DNA from: CAZWSC01 sp964636385
GTDB lineage: Bacteria; Eisenbacteria; RBG-16-71-46; CAIMUX01
NCBI GenBank assembly: GCA_964636385.1
Contig: CAZWSC010000071.1
Span: forward strand, 1 to 15,238
Reading direction: 5' to 3'
Length of the DNA stretch: 15,238 nt
Positions within the stretch are counted from its first letter, which is position 1. The number at the start of each line of letters is the position of its first letter. The notes below the pieces were generated by a model. The model saw nothing but the letters and a program-made list of their open reading frames with translations. It did not search any database and was not told where the DNA came from. This document shows positions 14,426 through 15,238 of the stretch, piece after piece. Made by a program: the position numbers and the translations under genes.

Positions 14426-15238
14426 ATGTCCAACCCTGATCGGAAGAATCAGACGCCCGCAAGCCCCGGGAGTCAGCGGCAGGCAGGCACTGGCAGGCCG
14501 CGCAGATCGACTGCCGGCCGCAAGGGGTCGAGGGTCCATTATGTCTGCTCTGAGTGCGGCGACTCGTTCGCCCAGTGGTTCGGCCGCTGTCCCTCATGCC
14601 AGGCCTGGTCCACCCTCAAGGAGTTCCGCCCTCCGCAGGAACCACAGGAGGGGGGCCGCCACAGGTCCGGTGCCGTCCTCGCCACGGGGATAACAGGTGA
14701 CGGCCGTTCGACGGCGCGCCCACTCAGCGAGATAGACCCCGAGACAGCGCCGCGCCTGGCAACCGGCGTGGGGGAGTTCGACAGGATCCTCGGCGGCGGG
14801 TTGGTCAATGGCTCGGCCGTGCTCCTGGGGGGAGACCCGGGGATCGGCAAGTCGACACTGCTGCTGCAGATAGCCGGGATCCTGACCACCCGGGGCGCGC
14901 GTGTCCTCTATGTCAGCGGCGAGGAATCGGCCTCGCAGGTGCGCCTGCGGGCGGACCGCCTGACCGGCACCTGCGGCGAGCTGCTCTTCCTCCCCGAGAC
15001 GAACCTGGAGTCGGTCGCCACTGAGGTGGAGCGGCTGGACCCCCGGGTTCTCGTCATCGACTCGATCCAGACGGCATTCCTCCCCGGGGTCGGGTCCGCC
15101 CCGGGCAGTCTCGCCCAGGTGAGGGAGTCGGCCCTCGCCCTCATCCACATGGCCAAGACCCGGGAGATGAATGTTCTCCTGGTGGGCCATGTAACCAAGG
15201 AGGGCACTCTGGCCGGGCCGAAGACGCTGGAGCACATG
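14426..15238 (+). CDS. radA: DNA repair/recombination protein RadA (partial, runs off the window)
   Basis: The frame is open from ATG 14426 to the last base (271 codons), so only the N-terminal part is present. A four-Cys zinc finger is at Cys41, Cys44, Cys55 and Cys58 (YVCSECG...WFGRCPSCQAW). Walker A is GGDPGIGKST (135-144), SGEESASQVRLRADR (164-178) follows, and Walker B is VLVIDSIQT (208-215). The end, VGHVTKEGTLAGPKTLEHM, is typical RadA. The KNRFG motif and Lon-like domain should follow beyond the window. RadA is a RecA-like, DnaB-type ATPase that promotes branch migration in recombinational repair. An uncommon feature is a basic, Ser/Pro-rich extension of about 37 residues before the zinc finger. 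No alternative start codon lies in it, so it is probably real. GGAG lies seven bases upstream of the ATG. Confidence 0.97.
   Translation, partial: MSNPDRKNQTPASPGSQRQAGTGRPRRSTAGRKGSRVHYVCSECGDSFAQWFGRCPSCQAWSTLKEFRPPQEPQEGGRHRSGAVLATGITGDGRSTARPLSEIDPETAPRLATGVGEFDRILGGGLVNGSAVLLGGDPGIGKSTLLLQIAGILTTRGARVLYVSGEESASQVRLRADRLTGTCGELLFLPETNLESVATEVERLDPRVLVIDSIQTAFLPGVGSAPGSLAQVRESALALIHMAKTREMNVLLVGHVTKEGTLAGPKTLEHM

Overview
The window is GC-rich bacterial chromosome (by eye well above 60% GC). It encodes predicted lipoproteins and a PEP-CTERM (exosortase-sorted) protein, which points to a Gram-negative, diderm organism. The mix of a PEP-CTERM protein, an M16 protease lipoprotein, a sulfatase-fold/TPR lipoprotein, a DoxX protein and a sodium:solute symporter would fit an environmental or metagenome-derived lineage. 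I cannot name the phylum from this sequence.

Layout. Positions 1-830 are a transposon graveyard: the decayed C-terminal end of an IS91-type (Y2) transposase on the plus strand, then a 5'-truncated IS3-family transposase with a nonsense codon on the minus strand. From 831 to 1110 I see no gene. Positions 1111-8317 carry four minus-strand genes, in transcription order: a class III PLP-dependent aminotransferase, a two-domain M16 zinc protease predicted to be a lipoprotein, a small DoxX membrane protein, and a sulfatase-fold lipoprotein with C-terminal TPRs. The last three are predicted to act in the envelope. Gaps of about 110-220 bp mean they need not form one operon.

Positions 8510-10239 form a small accessory patch on the plus strand: a minimal nucleotidyltransferase broken by a frameshift in a G7 run, an intact ASCH-domain protein, and an AraC/GyrI-type regulator that has lost its start codon and an internal segment. 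A minus-strand SAM methyltransferase follows (10249-11013).

The most interesting part is 11014-12450. It is a 623-bp, comparatively AT-rich intergenic region with a clustered 7-mer (TGTAAGG/CCTTACA), an 18-bp imperfect direct repeat, two adjacent hairpins and a sigma-54-like promoter. It leads into a PEP-CTERM protein and ends at a strong hairpin. The protein has a Cys/Gln pair in the contexts expected of an internal-thioester (TED/TQXA) adhesin domain. The layout suggests a bEBP/RpoN-controlled surface protein. No exosortase or regulator gene lies in the window.

The window ends with a sodium:solute symporter (12661-14271) and the first 271 codons of the recombination protein RadA (14426 to the window edge), both on the plus strand.
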